Assembly: GCF_025628885.1 (NCBI RefSeq)
Contig: NZ_JAOTIF010000031.1
Coordinates: 1 to 64,000, forward strand
Direction of reading: 5' to 3'
Source: Paraflavisolibacter caeni
GTDB taxonomy: Bacteria > Bacteroidota > Bacteroidia > Chitinophagales > Chitinophagaceae
Length of the DNA stretch: 64,000 nt
Shown here piece by piece: positions 8,696-20,753 of the stretch. Both the position numbers and the translations under genes were made by a program. The notes under the pieces were generated by a model, which had not been told where the DNA came from, ran no database searches, and worked only from the letters and a program-made list of their open reading frames with translations. The stretch's first letter is position 1. Each line of letters begins with the position of its first letter.

Positions 8696-10774
8696 TTAAA
8701 AGCTATGCTTTGTAACAACATCAAAATTTGCAGTATTTGCCTTTTTCTTATTTGCTGATCTAGAGCCAAAAGTTTTTATTGCTGCTTTACGATAGGTAAA
8801 CTGAATGCTATTGATATAAAACGCGTTTTGAACTGACGGAAACTTTAAGTATACATCATGTTGGCCGTATACATTGGAAATCGCTTGGCTAAAGCTTTTC
8901 CATTGATTCACGCCACCTGTCTTAGTAATTGGAATTGTCGCAATGAGGGTACCCGTTTGCAGGTCATCTAACCATACTTCAAGATTACCACCAACAGTAG
9001 AGGAAGCAGCAACATCAATCTTAACCGGTGCCCTCAGATCTTTTCCTAGATCTACTCCGGATAACATCAACCACCCACCATGAGCTGAAGTATTGGTAAC
9101 CACCTTACCTGGTGACATGTTTACCTTTTCAATTCCATAGAAATTTTTATATCCAGCAACAGGCAATTCTGAAAAACCATCCTTATAAACAAAAAAGTCA
9201 AAATCGGCGGCTTTTCCTTCAGCAAACAAACCAACACTAGTACCTACCCAAGAATTAAAATTAGGCTGTTCCTTATCTAAGTTAACAGAACTGATTGGAG
9301 CACCTACAGCAATCCAGGTATTTCCATCACCACTATAATAAGCAGTTAAGCTATGTTCCTTTCTTTCAATTTTCAGCCAAACTGTATTACCAAATGTATT
9401 GGAGATGTTGCGCCTGGCCGTATCAAATTGAAACACGATTTTCTTACCATTATCAAATCCACTGTAAAGCCGTGCAAATACTCTTTGATTTCCATTAGTG
9501 AGATAAATACCGGCTTTAGCTACCGTATCAGTTGCATTCAAATCAACACGGGTTACAGCAGAATAATAATGATCTGTCTCTTTTTGCACAAGATGTGCTC
9601 TGGCTGTATCAGGAGTTAGCCGCAACCAGCCCCTTCTTGATGAAAGCGAGTATTGGCTGGCAGACTTCCTGCTTAAAAAATGCCACCAAACTTCCAAAGA
9701 ATCACCATCGAAATAATCAGAACGAACACTTCGCCAAGGAATGCCGGACTTGGGTAATTTGGGCTTTGCAAAAGGGGCACTTGCTGGTGCTACACCCCAT
9801 GGCCTATCACCTTCCCAAATCACCTGGTATAATGAGGATTGCCGACCCAAGCCCGACCAGTCGTCTCCATTAACCCGTTCATAGCTTTGACCAATGGTCC
9901 ACCATGTACCTTCAGCTAGCTGAATAGGCGCGGATATATGATTAGGACTTCTGAATTTATTATTTGGATCAGTGATCGGTTTAAAAAAATTACCCAATCT
10001 TTCCCATTTGGAAGAGTCTGCCGTCAATGCAGAGGCTCTCAAGACATATTGCCCACCTGAAACATCGCCAGCAGGAAAATAATAGTAGTAGCCATTTCGC
10101 TTGCACATCACTGGCCCTTCTGCCCAACTGTATTGCAGTTTGGCATTGATCCAATCAAGATTGATCACAGTATCTGTCAATTGCCCGTCTCTTCCAATAG
10201 CTTGTATGCGGTTGGTTTTCTGGCCGTTCTTGATCAGCATATAAGGTTTGCCATCGTCGTCTACAAAGATAGAGTTGTCATAGCCCAGAGGCCCTGTTGT
10301 GGAATTGGTTTTTACTTGCTCAGGTGCAGACCAAGGTCCCACTGGTGAAATAGCCTTGGAAAACCATTGACCGTTGGCAGAAAAATAAATCCAGTAAGAA
10401 CCATAAAAATAAGTGATAGCTCCCTGCCAAATGCCTGCTGAAGGTCTATCTGTTACAAAACTTGCATTTGATGGAAAAACTACTCTGCTAATTACCTCCC
10501 AATGAACCAGGTCATTTGAATGGTATATAGGAAGGTAAGGTGTAAAATGGAAAGATGACCCACAGTGATAAAAGTCATCACCAACTTTTAACAGGGTAGG
10601 GTCAGGGTGATCGCCCGGCAATACAGGATTGACATAGGTATTGACCTGTCTGTAATAGTCTGAAGAATCAACGACCATAATACTTTGCACATCTGCTTTC
10701 GGACCTTGGGCCATGAGATTATCCTTCAATACAAATAAAGAGAGACAAGCAATTGCTATAATTCTTAAAAACAT
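8696..10774 (-). CDS. GH43 beta-xylosidase/arabinofuranosidase with C-terminal CBM6
   Basis: A 692-residue secreted enzyme expected to remove arabinose or xylose from xylan or its oligosaccharides. After a signal peptide (cleavage near MAQG), the five-bladed GH43 propeller starts with the catalytic base Asp in GDHPDPTLL (D58). The second Asp is in GYDNSIFVDDDG and the proposed acid is the Glu in SWAEGPV. A beta-sandwich follows around residues 365-540. The last 130 residues form a CBM6-like module, including LRAPVKIDVAAS, VWLDDLQTG and DVYLKFPSV. The gene has its own promoter and operator copy (site B) 34-96 bases upstream, so it is a separate transcription unit. The exact activity within GH43 cannot be set from sequence alone. 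Confidence 0.86.
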   Translation of the reverse strand: MFLRIIAIACLSLFVLKDNLMAQGPKADVQSIMVVDSSDYYRQVNTYVNPVLPGDHPDPTLLKVGDDFYHCGSSFHFTPYLPIYHSNDLVHWEVISRVVFPSNASFVTDRPSAGIWQGAITYFYGSYWIYFSANGQWFSKAISPVGPWSAPEQVKTNSTTGPLGYDNSIFVDDDGKPYMLIKNGQKTNRIQAIGRDGQLTDTVINLDWINAKLQYSWAEGPVMCKRNGYYYYFPAGDVSGGQYVLRASALTADSSKWERLGNFFKPITDPNNKFRSPNHISAPIQLAEGTWWTIGQSYERVNGDDWSGLGRQSSLYQVIWEGDRPWGVAPASAPFAKPKLPKSGIPWRSVRSDYFDGDSLEVWWHFLSRKSASQYSLSSRRGWLRLTPDTARAHLVQKETDHYYSAVTRVDLNATDTVAKAGIYLTNGNQRVFARLYSGFDNGKKIVFQFDTARRNISNTFGNTVWLKIERKEHSLTAYYSGDGNTWIAVGAPISSVNLDKEQPNFNSWVGTSVGLFAEGKAADFDFFVYKDGFSELPVAGYKNFYGIEKVNMSPGKVVTNTSAHGGWLMLSGVDLGKDLRAPVKIDVAASSTVGGNLEVWLDDLQTGTLIATIPITKTGGVNQWKSFSQAISNVYGQHDVYLKFPSVQNAFYINSIQFTYRKAAIKTFGSRSANKKKANTANFDVVTKHSF

Positions 10775-10807
10775 TTTCTTTTATCAATTTCGTTAGTAGC
10801 AAGGAGG

Positions 10808-10870
10808 TAAAAGTATGCGGATGCATATTTTTTTAATAGATCATTTGTTGATATAAATGAAACAAATGTT
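10808..10870 (-). promoter_or_regulatory. Promoter with operator site B, for the GH43-CBM6 gene
   Basis: The near-palindrome at 10841-10870 has arms CATTTGTT and AACAAATG separated by 11 bp. Exactly 26 bp to its left is TACTTTTA on the minus strand (10808-10815), one mismatch from TAnnTTTG. The predicted start of transcription is near 10800, about 26 bases ahead of the GH43 start at 10774. The same architecture occurs at sites C, D and E. Confidence 0.75.
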
Positions 10871-10921
10871 CAAAAGACATACTATATGTAAGGATCAAGA
10901 GTTGCTTTATGTTGTATCTTT

Positions 10922-12850
<1,929 letters not shown>

Positions 12851-12873
12851 TTAATAATCACTGATAAAAAGCG

Positions 12874-12960
12874 AATAGACATGACACATTTCAGGAATAT
12901 TCAGATCAGAGAAACATTTATGCCCTTTCATCTGAATGATTGGGTAGTGTCATGTCTATT
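12874..12960. repeat. Long inverted repeat between the DUF1735 and esterase genes
   Basis: A perfect 14-bp inverted repeat (12874-12887 with 12947-12960) encloses a second 8-bp pair (12899-12906 with 12930-12937). Together they can form a branched or two-stage hairpin that fills most of the 139-base gap. No T-run follows on the minus strand, so it is not a classic terminator. A role in mRNA processing, or in lowering read-through from the transport genes into the esterase gene, is possible. Confidence 0.7.
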
Positions 12961-12977
12961 ACAAGTCAGTCTATAAC

Positions 12978-14006
12978 TTATTGAAATATGGGTGTAAATG
13001 TTTCCATCTTTACTCCCCTGTCACGTATAACCAAAGTATCGGTAAGATTATGCGTGGTTGTTCCGAAATCAACTTTATATTTCAAATAAAGTACGTCCCT
13101 TTTTTCATTTCCCCACATATCGCCTTTTTTCACCAACTCACCATTACCCGAAACTGTATAGGAAGCAGATGCTGGGCCAGAAACCGTGCATTTACCACTA
13201 TTGTCAAAGTTCAGAACCAACTGGAAGGGCGCATTGATATTGCCTTTGTTTTTTGCATTCAAAAACATTGAGTCCTGTGTCATGGACTTTGTAAATAAAT
13301 TGACTACTTCATCCTTTTCCACATAGGAATTATGATAAACAATTGTTGTATCCAGAGCAGTATTACCATTGCTTCCTTTCACTTCATCAACGCCCCTTCT
13401 AAGATAAGCACCATGAAAAGGATTGATGTATTTTATTCCAAAAAGAACATAGTCTTTAGGTACGACACCCCAATCGGTAGCTTTGCGATGATCAGGAGAA
13501 GACAGGGTGCTTTGACCTCTCAATACAGAATCTGCATTTGTTACAGAGTTCATCTTCAGAGGGATAACAAATGTGTTCTTTATGGCACGAGGGTCAGCGA
13601 AAAAGGCATCTGTTAGCTGAACTTCAAGACCACCCATTATCTTGCCCGAAGGAATTGAAATTTTCATATCCTTTGGCAAGATGTAATAATTAGCAGGCAT
13701 GGCAATAACCTGATCTCCATTTGATGCGTTAAATTTCAGATTCTGGGCAAGAGCATTGTCAACCGATACTTCAATAGAAATATCTTTTTTGTTTTCATAC
13801 ACACCACCCATGGTAGCCATGACCAGGAACTTGTGCTGATTATCCAAAGTATTGTCATAGATATCCTCTCCCAATACAAGCGTTCTCAGAGGTGATTGAT
13901 AAGGGAAATATACCGTTGTGTACTTGTAATCGGCAAACTCCCAATCTTTATTACATGCAGTAAGTATAGAGAGTAAAATAAATGACATTAAAAAAACTCG
14001 TTTCAT
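12978..14006 (-). CDS. DUF1735-type surface lipoprotein (xusE-like), probable glycan-binding protein
   Basis: A protein of about 342 residues with a lipoprotein signal (LLSILTAC, lipidated Cys at about residue 18). Start: the ATG at 14006 (MKRVFL) gives a normal signal peptide, and an in-frame ATG four codons upstream is less likely. The body is beta-rich; an N-terminal DUF1735 domain (KYTTVYFPYQSPLRTLVLGED) is followed by a C-terminal DUF4361-like half. Proteins of this type sit on the cell surface and bind the polysaccharide beside SusD. Its position directly after two SusC/SusD pairs matches the fifth gene of xusABCDE-type xylan loci. It is 31 bases downstream of the second SusD gene. Confidence 0.8.
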   Translation of the reverse strand: MKRVFLMSFILLSILTACNKDWEFADYKYTTVYFPYQSPLRTLVLGEDIYDNTLDNQHKFLVMATMGGVYENKKDISIEVSVDNALAQNLKFNASNGDQVIAMPANYYILPKDMKISIPSGKIMGGLEVQLTDAFFADPRAIKNTFVIPLKMNSVTNADSVLRGQSTLSSPDHRKATDWGVVPKDYVLFGIKYINPFHGAYLRRGVDEVKGSNGNTALDTTIVYHNSYVEKDEVVNLFTKSMTQDSMFLNAKNKGNINAPFQLVLNFDNSGKCTVSGPASASYTVSGNGELVKKGDMWGNEKRDVLYLKYKVDFGTTTHNLTDTLVIRDRGVKMETFTPIFQ

Positions 14007-14037
14007 TTCATTATACATTAATGATTAAAGATTAGTG

Positions 14038-15807
14038 TTACCACCCTTTGTTTTGTTGAAGGTTTGCTTTCATAACCTCAGTGATAGTAATAGGACCATA
14101 ATACATGAAATCAGAATACTGCCTGTTTTCTACAGGTTGCACGTTATAAGTGTTGTTTGTAATCATTACACCCTTTGCCTGTTCAGTCAGATTTTCTTTC
14201 CAGCGGCGCAAATCCCAGAAACGAAAACCTTCAAAGCTTAATTCCAATCTTCTTTCATTACGGATCAACTGACGCATGCCTTCCTTTGTGGTGATAGACA
14301 CCTGATAGTTATCGGGTTGTGTGATTCCGGCTCTTTTACGAATGGCTGCAATAACGTCGCGGGCAGAATAGCCATACGAACCGGTACCCTCAGGCCCCCA
14401 GGCTTCATTGGCAGCCTCGGCATAAGCAAGGAAGATTTCGGTATACCGGATATGAACCGGATAATGTTTCTGAACAGATGTTGAGGTTGGATTCAAATTC
14501 ACATCTTCTCTCATCAACTTACGTAAGTAGTACCCGGTTCTGGTTGATGTAGGAAGAACGTTAACCGCATCATTGGTGGGATTATCTGTTTTGGTCCAGA
14601 TGGTTTTATTTGATATAGTTCTACCGTTAACCAGGATATAGTTCCTTAACCTCGGATCACGGTTCGCATATGGATCTGTTGCCACATAACCACTAGCTGG
14701 ATCTGATATTGGGTATCCGTTAGACATAGGAAAGGCATCTACCAGGTTTTGAGTTGGATTCACCCTTCCGTTCCCGAACAGTGTTGGTGGGAAGTTATTT
14801 TGCTCCAGGTTATTACTTTGTACGATACTGCCTCTCCACAACATTTCCTTTTGATCAACACCCGTTTCAAGATTAAGTGGGTTAACATTATTCGCGGTAT
14901 AAAACAATCCACCCTGGGGATCCAGGCCATTCAAGCCACCATTGAGCTTAAGCACCTCACCTGCATAGTTTGCTGCGGCTTCCCATTTGACCATATCTCC
15001 TTGTGGGTTATAAGCAGGGCTGGCTGCCAGTAAAGCTGCTTTTGCCCGGATTGCTTTTACGATGCGTGCAGAAACACGTTGCCTATTGAAATTGCCAAAA
15101 ACCCTATTGTAATCTTCCAATTTGATACCGCTATATTTAGAGGGCACCTGTCCTACATTAGCATAATCTAAGGGTAAATATTTCTCTGCTTCAGCTAAAT
15201 CAGTATAAATCTGCTGAATGCATTCGGCAAACGTGTTGCGCTGTTTTGAAAAATCAGAATTAGGTTCAAGTGCTTCTGTAATGATGGGCACACCTAACAA
15301 TTCACCACTGGCGCTGTATCCGGCATGAGCCTGAAGAAGGTTCAACAGAAACAATGCCCGCAAGCCGTAAGCTTCGCCTTTTAAACGATCATTGAACAAA
15401 ACTCTCAAATCCTTATTTGTCGAAAACCAGTTCACACTATCTACTTCCCTAAGGAAAAGGTTCACATACATGATCGCGGTATATGAATTATTCCATTGAT
15501 CCATAGGGTTGTTTGCTGCCGACCATGCACCTGTTGCCATATACAAAAGCTGACTACCCTTATCATTGGTTACGGCATCATCTGTAGCTACTTCACTAAA
15601 TGAGTATCCATTTGTTGGAAGCCTGGTGTAGGCATTCATTAATATACCCTCTGCAAAATAGGGATCTTTATAAATATCTTCCAATGTACGGTGATTATCG
15701 TCAAGCGGAGACAAAATGTTCTTTTTGCACCCGGCAAACAGCATCCCGATAACAACAAGTACCAGTATTTTTTTACACATGTTTATCATTTTATTCTGTG
15801 AGGTCAT
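14038..15807 (-). CDS. SusD/RagB-family glycan-binding lipoprotein (second pair, xusD-like)
   Basis: A 589-residue outer-membrane lipoprotein that should bind xylan oligosaccharides and cap the SusC channel. The leader ends in MLFAGC, giving lipid attachment at that Cys. SusD traits are a helical N-terminal TPR-like region (EGILMNAYTRLPT), RVSARIVKAIRAKAALLAASPAYN in the middle, and the C-terminal RQLIRNERRLELSFEGFRFWDLRRW segment found in nearly all members. The start lies only 3 bases after the stop of the upstream SusC gene, so the two are translationally coupled. An internal ATG at 15789 is a possible alternative start. The protein ends in the usual Trp-containing tail. Confidence 0.92.
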   Translation of the reverse strand: MTSQNKMINMCKKILVLVVIGMLFAGCKKNILSPLDDNHRTLEDIYKDPYFAEGILMNAYTRLPTNGYSFSEVATDDAVTNDKGSQLLYMATGAWSAANNPMDQWNNSYTAIMYVNLFLREVDSVNWFSTNKDLRVLFNDRLKGEAYGLRALFLLNLLQAHAGYSASGELLGVPIITEALEPNSDFSKQRNTFAECIQQIYTDLAEAEKYLPLDYANVGQVPSKYSGIKLEDYNRVFGNFNRQRVSARIVKAIRAKAALLAASPAYNPQGDMVKWEAAANYAGEVLKLNGGLNGLDPQGGLFYTANNVNPLNLETGVDQKEMLWRGSIVQSNNLEQNNFPPTLFGNGRVNPTQNLVDAFPMSNGYPISDPASGYVATDPYANRDPRLRNYILVNGRTISNKTIWTKTDNPTNDAVNVLPTSTRTGYYLRKLMREDVNLNPTSTSVQKHYPVHIRYTEIFLAYAEAANEAWGPEGTGSYGYSARDVIAAIRKRAGITQPDNYQVSITTKEGMRQLIRNERRLELSFEGFRFWDLRRWKENLTEQAKGVMITNNTYNVQPVENRQYSDFMYYGPITITEVMKANLQQNKGW

Positions 15808-15810
15808 TTT

Positions 15811-18801
15811 TTAGAATTTGGCTCTGATTCCAACATTATAATTCCTGAACTGAGGTGTGCCGGCAACAGATAACTCCATGATTTTTCTATTCTTTGAGAA
15901 TGTGTACAGGTTAGCGCCTGAAACATATACGCCAAGATCCTTTACAAATGAATTACCCAAAACATTGCTAGAAAAATTGTAAGTAAGCTGCACTTTGCTC
16001 AGTCTGAACCCATCTGCCTTAAATAACCAAAAATCAGAGTTCCTGAAATTATTGTTGCTTTGTTGGGAGCTCAGGCGTGGGAATGTCGCAGTTGTTTTGG
16101 AATTTTCTGTCCATCTGTTGCGCACCACTTCTGAATACTTGTTGTCACCATCTACCCAATAATAGTCATTGTTCTTTAAGCCATATCCACCATTAGATCC
16201 TGTACCCAGCAAAAACAAATTGAAGTTTTTGTAGGTGGTGGTGAAGTTGATTCCGTAAGTGAAAGGAGCTATCCAACGGCCAATCATCACTTCATCCCTG
16301 TTATCAATTACATTATCGCCATTTTGATCAACGTATTTAATATCACCCGGTCTTATATCACCGAACAACTGTTTTGGACTTTTGGCTATATCATTTTGAT
16401 CCATGAAGAAACCGTTACTAACTAGCCCAAATATGGCATCAACAGGTTTACCTGCTCTGTTTTGATAAGCATCGGGATACAGTTCATCACGTTTGGTAAA
16501 TGTTGATTTAACATAAGTGGCGCTTGCTCCCAAACTCAGGGCTACACTACCCACTTTCTTGTTCACGTTCAACATTACATCTACCCCTGTTCTTTGATGT
16601 GCATTGTAGTTGGTATACGGAATGAATGAACTGAAATAGTTTGGATATTGTGAAAAGCGCTGGGTTGGAAGTTCAACCATCTGTGTTCTAAAGAAAGTGG
16701 TTTGAAGATTCAACAGGTTGTTGAAAAAAGCACTTTCTAAACTTGCATTCAACTCTTTTCGCTTTGGAAAAGAAAGATCAGACCTCAATCCATATAAAGA
16801 GGTAGTTGCCTGGTTGAAAGCTTGCAGGCCATCATTCCATGTAAAACCTCCCTGTCTTGTATAAATGTTGTTATATTGATAGTATCCGCTTATATCCAAA
16901 TCGGTGTTCAAAATACCTGCAGAAACTGATAGCTTTAAATGGTCCACAGACTTGGAACCAGCCAGGAAGTTTTCAGCACTCAACAACCAGCCGAGGCTTA
17001 CTGTGGGCGAAAATGCAGCCCGTCTGCCTTCTGGTAATTTTGTAGAATTCACATAAGCACCGGTAAAATCAGCCCAATACTTATGTTTGTAATTATACGC
17101 AAGTTGAAGTCCTAGATGTGTATTCATTAATGGTTGGTAGATGCTATCTTTCTTAAAGGAAGTGGCATAACCAAGCAACATTGCCGAAATATTGTGAGTT
17201 TCATTTAGAGATTTCTCATAACTGAGCCAGGATGAAAAACCAAGATTCTGGCGCTGGGTAGTGTTACTTATATTCTGGATACCCGGACGGTTATCGTTTC
17301 CAAATTTTTGGATACTGGTAATCGAATCAGCAGTAGCATTCCAGGTAGGCGCATAAACTGCATAAGTGTTGCTAATGGATTGAATATAAGAATTGGCATA
17401 GTCCAGATTGAACAAGGTATGGAAAGACAATCCTTGCAAAACCCTGCTTAGGTTGAAGTCGATACCATTGGTCACCTGGAAGGTACGCCTGATGAATTTA
17501 TCATAACCCGCCACGTACAAGTCGGCAAGAGGGTTTGTCTGAAACTGCTGCGCTCCACCCAACAAGTATTGTTCATCAATAATATTGCGGCTGCTTTTTA
17601 CCAAATCCTGGGAAGACTTGGCACCGTCAACTATCAAGCTTGTTGGGATCAACGGAGTCACCCTGTGTGGCAACAGCGTTGCAGCGTTATTCCAATAGTT
17701 AGTTCTTCCCCTTCGGCTGTCGTTAAATATAGCTGAAACATATACAGAACTAGATATAAAATCATTGAGCTTTAAATCTACATTTCCTCTAACATTAAAG
17801 CGATTGTCGCCTTCATTCTTACCTTCACCTACATTCAACAAAGTAGATCCGTTATACCAGCCAATATTAGAATAAAACCTGGCAATATTATTTCCACCAG
17901 AGAATTCAGCATTGGCATCGGTAGCATGCTGATACTTCTTAAGATAATCTGATGAATAATAATCTACACTTGGGTATCTGTATTTATTACCACTACGATA
18001 GTTTTCAATAGTAGTGGCATCAAAAAGCTCAGGTAAGCCATCATTGCGGCGGGCTTCGTTATAAAGCGACATGTACTCAGCCGAGTTGAGGTACTGAGGG
18101 AGCTCTTTCGGGGTGGCAATTCCGGTATTCACCCTCACGCCTATTTTGCGACTGTTTGCCTCTCCTTTTTTAGTTGTGATCAGGATAACGCCTTTTGCAG
18201 CCTGGCTACCATAAAGGGCTACAGCATTGACACCTTTCAATACAGTGATCTGCTTTACTTCGTTTAGTGTAATATCACTGTATTCGCGACGCACACCATC
18301 AATCATCACGATTGCATTTTCCAGTCCCCAGATATTATCGCTCCACAACAATCCGCCTACTCTTCCATTGATACCTCCTTCAACTGAAAAGTTGTAATCG
18401 CGGTCAAGGTATTTTTCTGGATTCAACACACTTATGGCACCATTCAAGTCTTGTTTATCTACTTTTTTAAAGGCTACATTCACTTCGTCAGACTCGTTAT
18501 CTCTTGCAAGTGTGATTCTTCCCGACAATGCTCCCACTCTAAAGCTTTGCATTTTGAAACCTTTGGCATTGATCAACATAATTGAGTTCGCAGGCAGCTG
18601 TATTGAGAACTGGCCTGATTTATTGGTACTGGTTACCGTCTTTCCCTCATTACCTGTAACCAGCGCACCTGAAACAGGCGCGCCTTTTTCATCATAAACT
18701 GTTGATTTTACAATGACTTCATTAGCATTCTGCGCTTTTACATTCCCGTAAAAACAAAAGAACACTACACAGAAAGCCATCCATATTTTGATATACTTCA
18801 T
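15811..18801 (-). CDS. SusC/RagA-type TonB-dependent transporter (second pair, xusC-like)
   Basis: An outer-membrane beta-barrel of about 996 residues for TonB-dependent oligosaccharide import. Start: the ATG at 18801 (MKYIKIWMAF) directly precedes the hydrophobic core of the signal peptide; an upstream in-frame ATG at 18858 would add an unlikely charged leader. After cleavage near VKAQN there is a carboxypeptidase-regulatory-like domain (KSTVYDEKGAPVSGALV). A plug domain with IVMIDGVRREYSDI and LYGSQAAKGVILITTKKGE follows, then the barrel, which ends in an aromatic-rich strand. The N-terminal region lacks the strongly conserved SusC plug sequence of the first pair, so this is the more divergent transporter. 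It lies 85 bases after the first SusD gene. Confidence 0.9.
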   Translation of the reverse strand: MKYIKIWMAFCVVFFCFYGNVKAQNANEVIVKSTVYDEKGAPVSGALVTGNEGKTVTSTNKSGQFSIQLPANSIMLINAKGFKMQSFRVGALSGRITLARDNESDEVNVAFKKVDKQDLNGAISVLNPEKYLDRDYNFSVEGGINGRVGGLLWSDNIWGLENAIVMIDGVRREYSDITLNEVKQITVLKGVNAVALYGSQAAKGVILITTKKGEANSRKIGVRVNTGIATPKELPQYLNSAEYMSLYNEARRNDGLPELFDATTIENYRSGNKYRYPSVDYYSSDYLKKYQHATDANAEFSGGNNIARFYSNIGWYNGSTLLNVGEGKNEGDNRFNVRGNVDLKLNDFISSSVYVSAIFNDSRRGRTNYWNNAATLLPHRVTPLIPTSLIVDGAKSSQDLVKSSRNIIDEQYLLGGAQQFQTNPLADLYVAGYDKFIRRTFQVTNGIDFNLSRVLQGLSFHTLFNLDYANSYIQSISNTYAVYAPTWNATADSITSIQKFGNDNRPGIQNISNTTQRQNLGFSSWLSYEKSLNETHNISAMLLGYATSFKKDSIYQPLMNTHLGLQLAYNYKHKYWADFTGAYVNSTKLPEGRRAAFSPTVSLGWLLSAENFLAGSKSVDHLKLSVSAGILNTDLDISGYYQYNNIYTRQGGFTWNDGLQAFNQATTSLYGLRSDLSFPKRKELNASLESAFFNNLLNLQTTFFRTQMVELPTQRFSQYPNYFSSFIPYTNYNAHQRTGVDVMLNVNKKVGSVALSLGASATYVKSTFTKRDELYPDAYQNRAGKPVDAIFGLVSNGFFMDQNDIAKSPKQLFGDIRPGDIKYVDQNGDNVIDNRDEVMIGRWIAPFTYGINFTTTYKNFNLFLLGTGSNGGYGLKNNDYYWVDGDNKYSEVVRNRWTENSKTTATFPRLSSQQSNNNFRNSDFWLFKADGFRLSKVQLTYNFSSNVLGNSFVKDLGVYVSGANLYTFSKNRKIMELSVAGTPQFRNYNVGIRAKF

Positions 18802-18886
18802 TGATTTTTTTTTAGAAATGATATCTTTTGTTTGCTGCTTTGTTGATAGTCTTGTCATCTTTTAAACTAGCAAAGCTGAATACCTG

Positions 18887-20734
18887 TTACCATCCAGGGT
18901 TTTGTCCGAATGTTGGATAAAGATTTACCTGGTTGGTTGGTAAAGGAAGCCAATTGTGCTTCTTTTCAAATATCCTTGTAACCACCACTCTTTCTCTCAG
19001 GTTGGTTGGCTTACCATCTGATCCGCGGCCAAAATCGACAACCGTTTTTTCCCTGTACTTTTTCTCACCGGCAACATTCCACCTGCGCAGGTCGTGCCAG
19101 CGCAAACCTTCAAAGGCAAGCTCCACGGCTCTCTCTCGCATCAATTCTCCCATAAATGCATCTTTGGAGCCTGTATATCTAGCATCTACTGCTGGAACAT
19201 TTGCCCTTGCTCTTACAATGTTTACAGCTTCCTCCGCTGTTTTGTATCCCGGATGGCTACTTTGAGGTGTTCCGTATCCTTGCAACACGGCTTCAGCATA
19301 CATCAGATACACATCTGCCAAACGCAGATAGGGTATTACTATATTGATATTGTTCCATTCATTGTCGACATTATTGCAACCATCTGTTACAAACTTGCGA
19401 ACTAAGTAGCCTGTGCGGCTTGCAGTACTTTCAATCCGTAAATCACCCTTCAAATTCTGTGGTTTATTATCAGTATAAAGTATCGCAAAACGATAGTCAG
19501 CGTTACCACTACCTCGAATCATCCGTACCCCGTCGTAAGTAATGCATTTATAAAAGCGGGGATCGCGTTTTGTCCATGGATCTGTAATATCATAGCCAGA
19601 ACCTGCAGCATCGATGGGCAGGCCGTTGTCCATACCAAAATAATTGACATAATTGGCAGCGGGTGAAGATATACCAGCCTCACCGCCTAATGGTGGTGGT
19701 ATAAACATGTTTACCAACGACCATCTTGATTGCCATCCTGCGTAGGTAGGAGGACCAAAGATAACCTCAGGATAACCGGGATGCTTCCCATAACCTGAGA
19801 TGGTATACCAGTTTTCGCTGTATTTTTCCCAAGGCAATAGCTTGTAATAAGCTTGTCCCTCATCTGACAATTTCAGTACCCTGTAAAAGGCCTCGGCTGC
19901 CTGTTTGCACAAATCCTGATCATATGCTGCAGGTCCACCAGATGCCTGGTTCATCATTGGGCTTGCTGCATAAAGCAGATTTTTGCCCTTAAATGCCAGC
20001 GCAGCAGATTTGGTTATACGTTGCTGGTTGTTATTTTTTGTTTGCTCACCAACAGCGGTATTATCCCAATTGGCAGGTAATAATGCAGCTGCATCCTCAA
20101 AATCTTTAGCAGCACGAAGAGCAGTTTCACGATAGCTTAATCTCGGTAATTCCAGCTTTGCTGAACTAGACAGCACCGTATCGATATAGGGAAGACCGCC
20201 CCAGAAACTCATTAACTGGAAATGGAAATAGCCACGGAAAAACAGGAGCTGTCCTTTGATCACATTCTTTTCCTCTTCGGTGGCATCCACCAGTTTATCC
20301 AGGTTTGCCAAGCCAAGATTGGCTTTGCGTATACCATACCAGCTCAATGGCCACAAACCCTTGTCATGACCTTCATTTGGGTTAGTATTAGGTCCGCTGT
20401 CATCCAGCCAGCTGTTATCCCAGCCGCCTCCCCCTGTTCTCCATGCCCAATAATTACCATTGTCGAATTCAGCACTCAATCTGTAGTTAGCATTGGTGGT
20501 CGATAAAATATCATCACCTGTATTCCACTCATTATTCCAGGTAGACTTAGACATATCGGGCAGGCAGGCATATAACTCTTCCGTAAAACCCTGGAAATTG
20601 CGGAAATTGACAAACACATCTTTCTCAGAAATATTGGCATCCAATGGCCTGTCCAGATATTTTTTACAGGACACTACTCCAAGGACCATCAGGAATATGC
20701 CTGTTGATATAATTATTCTTCTAAAAACTTTCAT
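18887..20734 (-). CDS. SusD/RagB-family glycan-binding lipoprotein (first pair, xusB-like)
   Basis: A 615-residue lipoprotein with the leader MKVFRRIIISTGIFLMVLG ending at GVVSC, where it is lipidated. SusD features include NFRNFQGFTEELYACLPD near the start, ITKSAALAFKGKNLLYAASPMMNQ in the central helices, and ELMRERAVELAFEGLRWHDLRRW in the C-terminal third. It is expected to bind xylan-derived oligosaccharides at the cell surface. It lies 19 bases behind the first SusC gene, so it is its partner. It differs substantially from the second SusD, consistent with two transporters handling different oligosaccharide classes. Confidence 0.92.
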   Translation of the reverse strand: MKVFRRIIISTGIFLMVLGVVSCKKYLDRPLDANISEKDVFVNFRNFQGFTEELYACLPDMSKSTWNNEWNTGDDILSTTNANYRLSAEFDNGNYWAWRTGGGGWDNSWLDDSGPNTNPNEGHDKGLWPLSWYGIRKANLGLANLDKLVDATEEEKNVIKGQLLFFRGYFHFQLMSFWGGLPYIDTVLSSSAKLELPRLSYRETALRAAKDFEDAAALLPANWDNTAVGEQTKNNNQQRITKSAALAFKGKNLLYAASPMMNQASGGPAAYDQDLCKQAAEAFYRVLKLSDEGQAYYKLLPWEKYSENWYTISGYGKHPGYPEVIFGPPTYAGWQSRWSLVNMFIPPPLGGEAGISSPAANYVNYFGMDNGLPIDAAGSGYDITDPWTKRDPRFYKCITYDGVRMIRGSGNADYRFAILYTDNKPQNLKGDLRIESTASRTGYLVRKFVTDGCNNVDNEWNNINIVIPYLRLADVYLMYAEAVLQGYGTPQSSHPGYKTAEEAVNIVRARANVPAVDARYTGSKDAFMGELMRERAVELAFEGLRWHDLRRWNVAGEKKYREKTVVDFGRGSDGKPTNLRERVVVTRIFEKKHNWLPLPTNQVNLYPTFGQNPGW

Positions 20735-20753
20735 TGTATAAACTATTTGCTGG

